From Kribbella steppae (lineage in GTDB: Bacteria > Actinomycetota > Actinomycetes > Propionibacteriales > Kribbellaceae): a stretch of 64,000 nucleotides of DNA. The notes beneath the pieces were generated by a model that did no database searches, was not told the origin of the DNA, and saw only the letters and a list, made by a program, of their open reading frames with translations. The DNA lies in the NCBI RefSeq assembly GCF_004342025.1, contig NZ_SLWN01000002.1, positions 434,001 to 498,000 on the forward strand. Direction: 5' to 3'. Shown here piece by piece: positions 51,300-59,635 of the stretch. Each line of letters begins with the position of its first letter. Position 1 is the stretch's first letter. Both the position numbers and the translations under genes were made by a program.

Positions 51300-51956
51300 T
51301 TACCCGGCGGTGATCTTGGCCGCGCGGCGCCTGACGGCGATCCGGCGCGAGGTCTCGATCACCAGGCCGATCACGAACGCCAGGCTCAGGCTGAACGCCA
51401 GCGCCTTCAGCGAGTCGTGCGCGAACGCGTCACCGCCGAGGTAACCGAGCAGAGCGACGTACGTGTAGGCGACCGTGACGCCGGCGAAGGTGAAGACGAA
51501 GAACTTCTTGAACGAGTACCGGGTCGCGCCCGCGGTCAGGGTGGCGACCATCCGCGCGCCCGGGATGTAGCGGACCGTCATCAGGATCAGCCCGCCGCGA
51601 GAATGCAGCGCGGCCGACACTTTGTCGTAGACCGCCTGTCTGCGCTCCTGACGCTTCATCCAGCGGTGCAGCGCCGGCCCGGAACCGCGGCCCATGAAGT
51701 AGCAGACGGTTTCGCCGATGACGGAGCCGAGCATCGCCAGCACGATGACGAGGAGCAGGTTCTGGTGCCCTGCGGCGGCGGCCATACCGGCCGTGACGAC
51801 CAGGCCCTCACTGGGGATCACCGGGAAGACAGCGTCGATCGCGGCGGCCAGGAACAGGACCAGCAGCAGCCAATGCGAGGCCATCGCCACACTGAGCAGC
51901 TGCCGTGCAGCCTCCATCAACTCTGTCATCCCGAACAGGATGCCATTGAAAGCCAA
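51300..51956 (-). CDS. DedA-family membrane protein
   Basis: A 218-residue membrane protein. The SNARE-associated/DedA pattern is visible: PVIPSEGLVVTAGMAAAAGHQNLLLVIVLAMLGSVIGETVCYFMGR and VRYIPGARMVATLTAGATRYSFKKFFVFTFAG. DedA proteins flip or move lipid carriers such as undecaprenyl phosphate. ATG 51956 or ATG 51929 may be the start. It is upstream of the polysaccharide deacetylase on the same strand, consistent with an envelope role for both. Confidence 0.88.
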   Translation of the reverse strand: MAFNGILFGMTELMEAARQLLSVAMASHWLLLVLFLAAAIDAVFPVIPSEGLVVTAGMAAAAGHQNLLLVIVLAMLGSVIGETVCYFMGRGSGPALHRWMKRQERRQAVYDKVSAALHSRGGLILMTVRYIPGARMVATLTAGATRYSFKKFFVFTFAGVTVAYTYVALLGYLGGDAFAHDSLKALAFSLSLAFVIGLVIETSRRIAVRRRAAKITAG

Positions 51957-51978
51957 AAACGCCGCAATCCCATCGATG

Positions 51979-52044
51979 TGATTCAGCGGTGATTCAGCGG
52001 TGGTTCAGCGGTGGTTCAGCGGTGGTTCAGCGGATGTTCAGGGT
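51979..52044. repeat. 11-bp tandem repeat across the LuxR stop codon
   Basis: Five units of TGRTTCAGCGG (51979-51989, 51990-52000, 52001-52011, 52012-52022, 52023-52033) and a degenerate sixth. The first two units have A, the rest G, at position 3. The LuxR gene (minus strand) enters this array and stops at 52016 inside unit 4. Unit length is not a multiple of 3, so copy-number change alters the C terminus. Confidence 0.8.
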
Positions 52045-54763
52045 CCGTCGGCTGTGCGTGCTGTGCGTGCTGTGACGGCGCCGCTAAGTGCTGGGCGAGC
52101 TCGGTCCGTGAGTGAATGCCGAGCTTCGCGTAGACCTTGCGGAGGTGGTACTCGACGGTCTTCGGGCTGAGGAACAGCCTGGCCGCGGCCGCGCGGATGC
52201 TCTGCCCGTCCGCGAGCAGCAAGGCGATCTGCCGTTCCTGTGGGGTCAACTCGTCCGCCGTACTCGGCACTCGGCGCCGTGCGGTCTCCCCCGTCGCCTT
52301 CAGCTCACTCGCCGCTTGGTCGGCCCACCCAGCGGCTCCCAGCTCATCAAACGCTTCAACTGCAAGCCGTAGCTGCGCCCGCGCGTCCACACGCCTCCGC
52401 GTCCGTCGTAACCAGGCGCCGTACGCCAGCCGCGTCCGAGCCCGCTCGAACACGTCCAGCGTCTCCGCATGCCACCCCAGCGCCTTCTCGAACCCCTCCT
52501 CGCTCTCGTCCACCACTCCCCTCACCCGAGACGCCCGCGCCAGCGACCACGGCTGCCCCTTGGCTTGAGCCTGTACGACGTACTCCCGTGCCACCGACTC
52601 CGCGTCGTCGGACCGTCCCAGCCGCAGGTACGCCTCCACCAACTCCGGCGCCGGTGACAAGTCAGGGTCCTTGAGCCCGTTGGACGCCAGTACGTCGAAC
52701 AGCCGCTCGTACTGCGGCAGCGCGGCCGCTGGATCACCACGGCCCAGCTCGTAGTCGCCGAGCGCGAACAACGACCACACCGTGCCCAACTGGATCCCGC
52801 GCTCTGTGCAGATCCGCAGAGCCTCAGCCGCAAGGTCTTGGCACTCCTGATGGCCTTGGTGAGCTGCCAGCCAGGCTTGACCGGCCAGATTCATTGCCAG
52901 CTCGGCCGTCTGACCTGTCTCCCGCGCCAGCCGGATCCCTTCGTCGTACGACGTCGCCGCGTCCGCCCAGCGATCAGTAGTGGCGTCGTCCCGGGCCAGC
53001 ACGAACAGCAAGCCGGGCAGAGCGCCCAACGCGACCTGGTCACGCCGCTCGAGCATCGCCTGCTGCAGCAGGGCTCTGCCCGTGCCGCTCTCTCGGAGGA
53101 ACAGCGGTGCGATCGCCATCCACACCTGCCGGCGGCGGTCGCGGTCCAGCTCGTCCGATGGCGCCAAGGCGATCGCCTGGCGGATCTGGTCGGTCCCGCC
53201 TTGCCCGGCGAGGATCTTGGCGACACCGCTGGCCATCATGCCGATGATGCGTGGACCCGGGCGATCGACAGCAGGTAACAGTCGGTCGATGCCTTCCGCT
53301 GCCTTGAGTGCGCACGCGGTGTCGCACAGGCGATAGCACGCACTGACCGCGTCGGCGAGCAGTCCGGTGGCTATGGCCGCGTCCTCGCACTCCGAGGCGG
53401 CTTCGATCAGGATGTCGCGTGCTTGGGCCGGTGAGCCGCACTTGACCGCTATGTCTGCCCGGATCTCCTGTGCCCGGATCTTGGTGGTCGACGGCGGCTG
53501 CAGCGCCAACGCTTCGTCGAGCAAGGCGTCAGCCCGCTCTGGCAGCCCTGCCGACCACGCTGCCTCGCCTGCCGCGACCAACCTCGGTGCGCGGTCCTGC
53601 GGCGCTTCAGTCAGTCGGGCCGCCCGTTCATAGGCAGTCGCCGCGACGGAGTGCGCTCCACGACCGGCTGCGTGACCTGCTGCGACGTCCAGCCTGGCCG
53701 CTACCTCGTCGTCAGTGCCAAGCACCGTCTCGGACAGATGCCACGCACGTCTGTCTTCGTCTTGCGTGGCTGCCGCCACCGCCAGGTGCACCGTACGACG
53801 CTCAGCCGGGTCAGCACTCGTGTAGATCGCCGACCGGACCAGTGGATGGCGAAACTCGACTCGACCCTCACGGATCGCCACCAGAGCAGCCGACTCCGCC
53901 TCAGCCAACGCTGCGACGTCGACGCTCAAGTCCTTGCACGCCCTGACCACCACGCCAAGCTCACCGTCGTCGACAGCCGCTACGAGCAGTGCGGTACGTG
54001 CGGCCGGGCTGAGCCGGTTTGCCCTTTTGGTAAAGGCGTCTGCGAGCAATGCGGGGACAGGCAGAGGCACCCCGGGTGGAAGCCTCTGAAGCTCGTCAGG
54101 ACTGCCGGCCAGCTCCAGCAGAGCCAACGGGTTCCCGGCCACAGTCCGGTGCAGCCGGGCTACCAGGTCCACCGGCAGCCCATGAACCAACTGCTGCGCC
54201 GCCTCCAGCGGCACTCCACCGAGCGAGAGGGAGGGCAGGTCGGCTTCGGCGAGTGGATGAGACTCGTGCTGTCGGGCGGCGATCAGCAGGACGATCGGAT
54301 CCGCGAGGAATCGCCGGGCCGCGAACAGCAGCGCCTCCGCCGACGGACGGTCGAGCAGGTGCGCGTCGTCGACGATCACCGCGACCGGCGCCTCCTCGGC
54401 GTACCGGCAGATCAGGCTGAGCGTCGCAGCACCCACAGCGAATCTGTCCGCTGTGCTCTCCCCCGGGCTGAGTGCCAGCGCGGCAGACAGGGCCGCCTGC
54501 TGAGGGTGCGGGATGCGACCGAGGTCGGCCAGGGCGGGTCGCAGGAGTTGGTGGAGGGCTCCGAAGGGGACGTCTCGTTCTGCTTCGGTGCCGCGGGCTC
54601 GCAGCAGGCGCAGGCCCGTGGTCAGGGTGGCGGCCTCGTCGAGCAGGGTGGTCTTGCCGATGCCGGGTTCACCGGTGACGAGCAGCACTCCGGCCGCACC
54701 CACCCGCGCCCCCGCGACCAACTGCTCGATGACCCGACGTTCGGTGTCCCGCCCCACCAGCAT
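52016..54763 (-). CDS. LAL-type LuxR transcriptional activator
   Basis: A 915-residue regulator. The N-terminal AAA-like ATPase has MLVGRDTERRVIEQL, Walker A GEPGIGKTTLLDEAA and Walker B VAVIVDDAHLLDRPSAEALL. The middle is TPR-like helical repeats (about 330-800), and the C-terminal LuxR helix-turn-helix reads LTPQERQIALLLADGQSIRAAAARLFLSPKTVEYHLRKVYAKLGIHSRTEL. Such ATP-dependent activators control sugar use or secondary metabolite clusters. It is divergent from the methyltransferase/fusion pair over 93 bp that contains a 23-bp palindrome. The last residues EHPLNHR come from an 11-bp repeat. Confidence 0.92.
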   Translation of the reverse strand: MLVGRDTERRVIEQLVAGARVGAAGVLLVTGEPGIGKTTLLDEAATLTTGLRLLRARGTEAERDVPFGALHQLLRPALADLGRIPHPQQAALSAALALSPGESTADRFAVGAATLSLICRYAEEAPVAVIVDDAHLLDRPSAEALLFAARRFLADPIVLLIAARQHESHPLAEADLPSLSLGGVPLEAAQQLVHGLPVDLVARLHRTVAGNPLALLELAGSPDELQRLPPGVPLPVPALLADAFTKRANRLSPAARTALLVAAVDDGELGVVVRACKDLSVDVAALAEAESAALVAIREGRVEFRHPLVRSAIYTSADPAERRTVHLAVAAATQDEDRRAWHLSETVLGTDDEVAARLDVAAGHAAGRGAHSVAATAYERAARLTEAPQDRAPRLVAAGEAAWSAGLPERADALLDEALALQPPSTTKIRAQEIRADIAVKCGSPAQARDILIEAASECEDAAIATGLLADAVSACYRLCDTACALKAAEGIDRLLPAVDRPGPRIIGMMASGVAKILAGQGGTDQIRQAIALAPSDELDRDRRRQVWMAIAPLFLRESGTGRALLQQAMLERRDQVALGALPGLLFVLARDDATTDRWADAATSYDEGIRLARETGQTAELAMNLAGQAWLAAHQGHQECQDLAAEALRICTERGIQLGTVWSLFALGDYELGRGDPAAALPQYERLFDVLASNGLKDPDLSPAPELVEAYLRLGRSDDAESVAREYVVQAQAKGQPWSLARASRVRGVVDESEEGFEKALGWHAETLDVFERARTRLAYGAWLRRTRRRVDARAQLRLAVEAFDELGAAGWADQAASELKATGETARRRVPSTADELTPQERQIALLLADGQSIRAAAARLFLSPKTVEYHLRKVYAKLGIHSRTELAQHLAAPSQHAQHAQPTDPEHPLNHR

Positions 54764-54775
54764 GTCTCGCAGTGT

Positions 54776-54798
54776 GCACCAGGTGGGGCACCTGATGC
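54776..54798. promoter_or_regulatory. 23-bp near-perfect palindrome in a divergent promoter
   Basis: GCACCAGGTG (54776-54785) and CACCTGATGC (54789-54798) pair at 9 of 10 positions around GGG. It lies in the 93-bp gap between the LAL regulator and the methyltransferase genes. Probable dimer-binding operator. Confidence 0.6.
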
Positions 54799-54856
54799 GA
54801 CGGCCCGGCCGCCCTGCCTAGGTTCGCCGTACTGATCTAGCAAGGGGGCGGATGAC

Positions 54857-55921
54857 ATGACTGTTGCGATCGACAGCGACAAACTGATGGGGCTGGTCTT
54901 CAAGGCCGTGGACGAAGTGGGAGCGACGCTGAACGCGGCGCTGGTGGTGATGGGTGATCGACTCGGCTACTACCAAGCACTCGCCGACGACGGGCCTGCG
55001 ACACCAGGAGAGCTCGCCGAGCGCACCAACACCAGTGAGCACTACACGCGTGAGTGGCTGAACGCCCAGGCTGCGGGCGGGTACGTCGAGTACGACCCGA
55101 GCAACGGCCAATACACGTTGCCGCCGGAGCAGATCGTGGCGCTGACCGACTCGAGCAGTCCGGCGTACCTGCCAGGCTTCTTCCAGATCGCACTTGGCAC
55201 GGTGCATCACACCTCCGAGACAATCGAGGCGGCCAGGAGCGGCGCAGGGATCGGGTGGCACGAGCACACCTCCGACGTCCACGTCGGGTGTGAGCGGTTC
55301 TTCCGGCCGTCGTACAACGCGAACCTGCTCCCCAGTTGGCTGCCGGCACTCGACGGCGTGGTGGAGAAGCTGGAGCGCGGTGCGACGGTGGCAGACATCG
55401 GGTGCGGTCACGGCGCGTCCACGATCCTGATGGCGGAGGCGTTCCCGCGGTCCGAGTTCGTCGGCTCGGACTACCACCAGGAGTCGATCGAGACCGCTCG
55501 ACTGCGTGCAGCCGAGGCAGGACTCGGTGAACGGATCCGCTTCGAGGTGGCGCCGGCTGCTGGGTTCAGCGGGTCCAAATACGACCTGGTGACGACCTTC
55601 GACGCGCTGCACGACATGGGTGACCCGGTCGGCGCTGCCCGCCACGTCCGGGAGGCACTCGCACCGGACGGCACCTGGATGCTGGTGGAGCCGATGGCCG
55701 GCGACAAGGTCGAGGACAACCTGAACCCGGTCGGCCGTGCGTACTACGGCTTCTCGACCCTGCTCTGTACGCCGGGATCTCTCTCCCAACCGGTCGGCCT
55801 CGCACTGGGCACCCAGGCCGGTCCGGCACGAATCCGGGACGTCACCACAGCAGCCGGGTTCACCAGGTTCCGCACGGTCGCGGAGACGCCGTTCAACCTG
55901 GTGTTCGAGGTACGGCCCTGA
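54857..55921 (+). CDS. Class I SAM-dependent methyltransferase (winged-helix N terminus)
   Basis: A 354-residue enzyme. An N-terminal winged-helix dimerisation domain (LGYYQALADDGPATPGELAERTNTSEHYTREWLNAQAAGGYVEY) is followed by a Rossmann methyltransferase with motif I VADIGCGHGASTILMAEAFP, FVGSDYHQESI and YDLVTTFDALHDMGDP. Resembles the Rv2258c group, with O- or C-methyltransferases of secondary metabolism as relatives. Followed 43 bp later by the hydrolase-glycosyltransferase fusion, probably in one operon. Confidence 0.9.
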   Translation: MTVAIDSDKLMGLVFKAVDEVGATLNAALVVMGDRLGYYQALADDGPATPGELAERTNTSEHYTREWLNAQAAGGYVEYDPSNGQYTLPPEQIVALTDSSSPAYLPGFFQIALGTVHHTSETIEAARSGAGIGWHEHTSDVHVGCERFFRPSYNANLLPSWLPALDGVVEKLERGATVADIGCGHGASTILMAEAFPRSEFVGSDYHQESIETARLRAAEAGLGERIRFEVAPAAGFSGSKYDLVTTFDALHDMGDPVGAARHVREALAPDGTWMLVEPMAGDKVEDNLNPVGRAYYGFSTLLCTPGSLSQPVGLALGTQAGPARIRDVTTAAGFTRFRTVAETPFNLVFEVRP

Positions 55922-55963
55922 CACATTGAGGTCCGGGGGGACAGGGTCGAGGGGGACAGGGAG

Positions 55964-58057
55964 ATGACGGAGAGACCTGCGCTGGCACCTGACCTGCAGG
56001 GGACGGTCGAGCGCGACGGGGTGACGATCGACTACGCCGTACACGGCACCGAAGGGCCGACGGTCCTGTTGCTGCCGACGTGGTCGATCGTGCCGTCCCG
56101 CATGTGGAAGGCGCAGGTCCCTTACCTTTCCAGGCACTACCGGGTGATCACCTTCGACGGCCGCGGCTCCGGGCGCTCCGACCGACCAGTGGGTGCGGAG
56201 GCCTACAGCGACTCCGAGTTCGTCGCGGACGCGCTCGCCGTACTGGACGCGACCGAGACCGAGTCCTGCGTGCTGGTCGGGTTCTCACGTGGCTGCCCGT
56301 GGGCGTTGCAGTTGGCGTTGGAGCAGCCGGAGCGCGTGCTGGGCATCGTGTGCATCGGTCCGGCCACCAGGCTGGCGCCGAAGCTGGAGGAGCGCACGCA
56401 GTGGACGTTCAACGAGCGCCACGACAGCTCTGAGGGCTGGGCGAAGTTCAACCGCCACTACTGGCTCGAAGGCGGGTACGACGACTTCCTCGAGTTCTTC
56501 TTCGAGCACCTCTTCAACGAACCGCACTCCACCAAGCAGATCGAGGACTGCATCGACTGGGGCCGGGAGATCGGTCCCGAGCGGCTGGTGGAAACAGAGG
56601 TCGCCCGGGGAGCCCACCTGCCGCCGGAGCGGCTCACCCAGGTGTCGTGTCCGCTGCTGGTGATCCACGGCGCGCAGGACGGCATCCGGCCGCATCTCGA
56701 GGGTGCGCTGCTCGCAGAGGCCACCGGAGGGTCGCTGGTGACGGTGGAGGGCGGCGGACATGCGCCACACGCCCGCGACCCGGTCATGGTGAACCACCTG
56801 CTCCGCGACTTCGTCGACCGGGTCGTTCCGCGGCCGGTACGGCGTACCTGGGTACGGGCGATGAGCCGGCCGAAACGAGCGCTCTACCTGTCGTCGCCGA
56901 TCGGACTCGGCCACGCCCGCCGGGATCTGGCGATCGCACGCGAACTACGGACGCACCACCCGGACCTGGAGATCGACTGGCTGGCACAGCACCCGGTGAC
57001 GCGGGTGCTCGAGGACGCCGGTGAGACGGTCCATCCGGCGTCGTCGTACCTGTGCAACGAGTCGAAGCACATCGAGTTCGAGGCGGGTGAGCACGACCTG
57101 CACGCGTTCCAGGCGATCCGGCGGATGGACGAGATCCTGGTGGCGAACTTCCTCACCTTCGCCGATGTCGTGGCCGAGCGGCCGTACGACCTGGTGATCG
57201 GGGACGAGGCGTGGGACGTGGACTACTTCCTGCACGAGAACCCGGAGCTGAAGCGGTTCGCGTACGCCTGGATGACGGACTTCGTCGGCTGGCTGCCGAT
57301 GCCGGACGGCGGCTCCCGCGAGGCGCGGCTGACGGCGGACTACAACGCCGAGATGATCGAGCAGCGGGCCCGGTTCGCCCGGCTGCGGGACCGGTCGGTC
57401 TTCGTCGGCGACCCGGACGACATCGTCGATGCCTCCTTCGGTCCGGGGCTGCCGACGATCCGCGACTGGACCGAACGCAACTTCGACTTCGCCGGCTACG
57501 TCACCGGTTTCGTCCCGTCACGAGTGGACCGGACGGAGCTCGGCTATCCGGCCGACGGCCTGCTCTGCGTGGTGACGGTCGGCGGCTCCGGCGTCGGATC
57601 CTCCTTGCTGCAAAGGGTTCTCGACGCCGTGCCGCTAGCGCGACGCTTGGTCCCTGACCTGACCTTCGTCGTCGTGACCGGCCCGCGGATCGATCCCGCC
57701 TCGTTCCAGTCCACCCCTGGCGTGACGCTGCGGGGCTATCTCCCCGACCTGCACCGGCACCTGGCCGCGGCGGACCTCGCGATCACTCAGGGCGGGCTCA
57801 CCACCTGCATGGAACTCACCGCGGCCCGGGTGCCATTCATCTACGTGCCGCTGCAGCACCACTTCGAGCAGAACTTCCACGTCGCCGCGCGGCTGGACCG
57901 CTACAACGCCGGCCACCGCCTCACGTACGGCGAAGCCGCCGACCCGATGGTGCTGGCCGAGACCATCGCCAAAGCAATCACCACCTCGCCCGACTACCGC
58001 GCCGTGGCTGCTGACGGTGCCGCCCGGGCCGCCCGGTTCCTCGCCGACCTGCTGTGA
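55964..58057 (+). CDS. Alpha/beta-hydrolase fused to an MGT-type glycosyltransferase
   Basis: A 697-residue two-enzyme fusion. Residues 1-290 are an alpha/beta hydrolase with VITFDGRGSGRS, the nucleophile VLVGFSRGCP, the acid IHGAQDGIRP and the His GGGHAPHAR. Residues about 300-697 form a GT-B glycosyltransferase: RALYLSSPIGLGHARRDLAIARELR and the sugar-nucleotide site ITQGGLTTCMELTAARVPFIYVPLQHHFEQNF. An internal ATG (56861, residue 300) starts the second domain, so the gene may have arisen by loss of a stop. Together with the methyltransferase and LAL regulator it suggests tailoring of a small molecule or lipid. Substrates unknown. Confidence 0.88.
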   Translation: MTERPALAPDLQGTVERDGVTIDYAVHGTEGPTVLLLPTWSIVPSRMWKAQVPYLSRHYRVITFDGRGSGRSDRPVGAEAYSDSEFVADALAVLDATETESCVLVGFSRGCPWALQLALEQPERVLGIVCIGPATRLAPKLEERTQWTFNERHDSSEGWAKFNRHYWLEGGYDDFLEFFFEHLFNEPHSTKQIEDCIDWGREIGPERLVETEVARGAHLPPERLTQVSCPLLVIHGAQDGIRPHLEGALLAEATGGSLVTVEGGGHAPHARDPVMVNHLLRDFVDRVVPRPVRRTWVRAMSRPKRALYLSSPIGLGHARRDLAIARELRTHHPDLEIDWLAQHPVTRVLEDAGETVHPASSYLCNESKHIEFEAGEHDLHAFQAIRRMDEILVANFLTFADVVAERPYDLVIGDEAWDVDYFLHENPELKRFAYAWMTDFVGWLPMPDGGSREARLTADYNAEMIEQRARFARLRDRSVFVGDPDDIVDASFGPGLPTIRDWTERNFDFAGYVTGFVPSRVDRTELGYPADGLLCVVTVGGSGVGSSLLQRVLDAVPLARRLVPDLTFVVVTGPRIDPASFQSTPGVTLRGYLPDLHRHLAAADLAITQGGLTTCMELTAARVPFIYVPLQHHFEQNFHVAARLDRYNAGHRLTYGEAADPMVLAETIAKAITTSPDYRAVAADGAARAARFLADLL

Positions 58058-58061
58058 GACC

Positions 58062-58090
58062 TTGACAGATACTTCACCAGTTGGTGAAGT
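58062..58090 (+). promoter_or_regulatory. ArsR promoter with palindromic operator
   Basis: TTGACA (58062-58067) is followed after 17 bp by TGAAGT (58085-58090). CTTCACCA (58072-58079) and TGGTGAAG (58082-58089) form a perfect palindrome in the spacer and on the -10. Binding of the ArsR dimer would exclude RNA polymerase. Confidence 0.65.
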
Positions 58091-58096
58091 GTTGTC

Positions 58097-58414
58097 GTGC
58101 TGACGACGACCTTCGGGGCGCTGGCGGATCCGACCCGGCTGGCGATCGTGGGCCGGCTCAGCCGGGGTGACGCGACCATGGGCGAGCTCGCCGAGCCGCA
58201 CCGGATCACGCTGCCCGCGATGACGAAGCACGTCGGGGTGCTGGTGGATGCCGGGCTGGTGACCCGGCGCAAGGTGGGCCGGACGGTCGTGTGCACGATC
58301 CGGCCCGAGGCGTTCACCGAGGTCGAGGACTGGCTCGGCGACCTCACGGCGTACTGGAACAGCACAGTCGACCGGTTGGAAGAGCTGCTGCGAGGAGGCG
58401 GGGATGGGACCTGA
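58097..58414 (+). CDS. ArsR-family winged-helix repressor
   Basis: A 105-residue protein. LTTTFGALADPTRLAIVGRLSRGDATMGELAEPHRITLPAMTKHVGVLVDAGLVTRRKVGRTVVCTIRPEAF is a standard ArsR/SmtB fold. No metal-binding Cys cluster is visible, so it belongs to the AHSA1-linked subgroup. It overlaps the SRPBCC gene by 11 bp, a very common pair, and faces a perfect palindrome in its promoter. Confidence 0.92.
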   Translation: MLTTTFGALADPTRLAIVGRLSRGDATMGELAEPHRITLPAMTKHVGVLVDAGLVTRRKVGRTVVCTIRPEAFTEVEDWLGDLTAYWNSTVDRLEELLRGGGDGT

Positions 58415-58844
58415 CATCCGGATCGAACGGGTGCTACCGGCAACCATTCGGAAGGTGTACGACGCGTGGACGCGGGTGGAGCTGCTGACCCAGTGGTACT
58501 GCCCGAACCCGGATCTGGAGCTGAAGGTCCAGGCGGACGTCCGGGTCGGCGGTGATTACGTGGTCGAGATGGGTCCACACATTGTCCGAGGCACGTACCT
58601 CGAGGTCGAACCGCCGTACCGGCTCGCCTTCAGCTGGCGCTGGGACGGCACCGCCGACGAGCCGACCCGGGTCCAGGTGGAGCTGGCCGAAGTACCCGAG
58701 GGCACTCGCATGCTCCTCACCCACACCGGCTTCGAGACCGACGAGGACGCGGCCAACCACCGGCTTGGCTGGGAGCCGGAGCTTGGCCGACTGGCCGGAC
58801 TACTCAACGCTCAGCAGCCCGACCCCGCAACCGACCGAGGCTGA
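58404..58844 (+). CDS. AHSA1-type SRPBCC protein
   Basis: A 146-residue hydrophobic-cavity protein: IRIERVLPATIRKVYDAWTRVELLTQWYCPNP, VEMGPHIVRGTYLEVEPPYRLAFSWRWDG and GWEPELGRLAGLL. AHSA1-like members bind unknown small ligands. Coupled to the upstream ArsR regulator, which likely senses the same compound or its effect. Confidence 0.9.
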   Translation: MGPDIRIERVLPATIRKVYDAWTRVELLTQWYCPNPDLELKVQADVRVGGDYVVEMGPHIVRGTYLEVEPPYRLAFSWRWDGTADEPTRVQVELAEVPEGTRMLLTHTGFETDEDAANHRLGWEPELGRLAGLLNAQQPDPATDRG

Positions 58845-58890
58845 CAACCAGGACGGCGGCTGACCCCGCGGCCTGGCGCTGGAAAAGGTC

Positions 58891-58916
58891 GAGCCCCGGG
58901 CGGCAACCCGGGGCTC
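58891..58916. terminator. Hairpin terminator between convergent genes
   Basis: GAGCCCCGGG (58891-58900) pairs with CCCGGGGCTC (58907-58916), a perfect 10-bp stem with a 6-base loop, 47 bp after the SRPBCC stop and 28 bp before the stop of the convergent DUF5302 gene. Confidence 0.8.
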
Positions 58917-58943
58917 AGGCGGATGGATGGACAGTTGGCGGAA

Positions 58944-59120
58944 TCAGCTGCCGGACTTGCGCCGGAACTGGCGCTTCTGCTTGTCGTTGTGCGCCTCGCC
59001 GACGCCCTCACGCCGCGTCCCGGACCCCGGGTGCGCGTTGTGATGAGCGTTCTTCTTCTCGAGGGCTTCACGGAACTTCTTCTGCAGATCGTCCGCCGGC
59101 TCGCTGGACTTGTCGCTCAT
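58944..59120 (-). CDS. DUF5302-type small basic protein
   Basis: A 58-residue protein read from ATG 59120: MSDKSSEPADDLQKKFREAL, then a Lys/His/Arg-rich stretch with EKKNAHHNAH and GTRREGVGEAHNDKQKRQ, ending RRKSGS. AAGGAGACGG precedes the ATG at ideal spacing. The composition and KKFREALEKK segment match DUF5302 proteins of actinomycetes, of unknown function, perhaps nucleic-acid binding because of their high positive charge. Confidence 0.85.
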   Translation of the reverse strand: MSDKSSEPADDLQKKFREALEKKNAHHNAHPGSGTRREGVGEAHNDKQKRQFRRKSGS

Positions 59121-59205
59121 ACCGTCTCCTTCAAACCGTCAGGCGTACACACCCAAGCTAACCAACTGTGTCACCCACCCGCGAATGGATTACCACCGGG
59201 GCCCG

Positions 59206-59380
59206 TCACCTCGGCGGGAGCAGCCCGGCCACCAGCGCTTCCAAACCCTCGCGATACGTGTCCTGCCCGGCCAGTTCCACCCACTCGTCCGCCACGGACG
59301 CCAGCCTCGGGTACCGCTCGGCATCGATCGACGCGAACACCTGATCCCGGTACGGCGTACCACCGGCTGCCCGGCGCGCC
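59206..59380 (-). pseudogene. TetR-family regulator, C-terminal remnant
   Basis: The minus strand encodes GTPYRDQVFASIDAERYPRLASVADEWVELAGQDTYREGLEALVAGLLPPR and a stop at 59206, the typical end of a TetR_C domain. The DNA-binding half and about two thirds of the gene are missing; upstream the frame runs into the antisense of an MFS remnant. Confidence 0.75.
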
Positions 59381-59386
59381 TGGCAG

Positions 59387-59635
59387 CCGGTGGCACTCGC
59401 GGCGACCAGCGGCGTACTTCCGACCGAGGCAGGAATGGCGTCCGGCCTGGTCAACAGCTCACGGCAGCTCGGCGGATCGATCGGGCTCGCAGTTCTGTCG
59501 ACGGTGGCGTTGCACAACAGTTCGAGTGGACCGACGTCGGGCTACTCGCTCGGCTTGCTGATCGCGGCCGTGCTGTTCTGTGTGGCAACGGCTATCGCGT
59601 TCAGATACATGCCGGCCCGGTCACAGGCTCGTTAG
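59387..59635 (+). pseudogene. DHA2-type MFS transporter, C-terminal remnant
   Basis: The plus strand gives ALAATSGVLPTEAGMASGLVNSSRQLGGSIGLAVLSTVA and a last membrane helix GYSLGLLIAAVLFCVATAIAFRY, the final two helices of a 14-helix efflux pump. All earlier helices are absent. Together with the TetR remnant next door it marks a deletion that removed both 5' parts and the shared promoter. Its TAG stop overlaps the TAA of the next gene. Confidence 0.78.
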
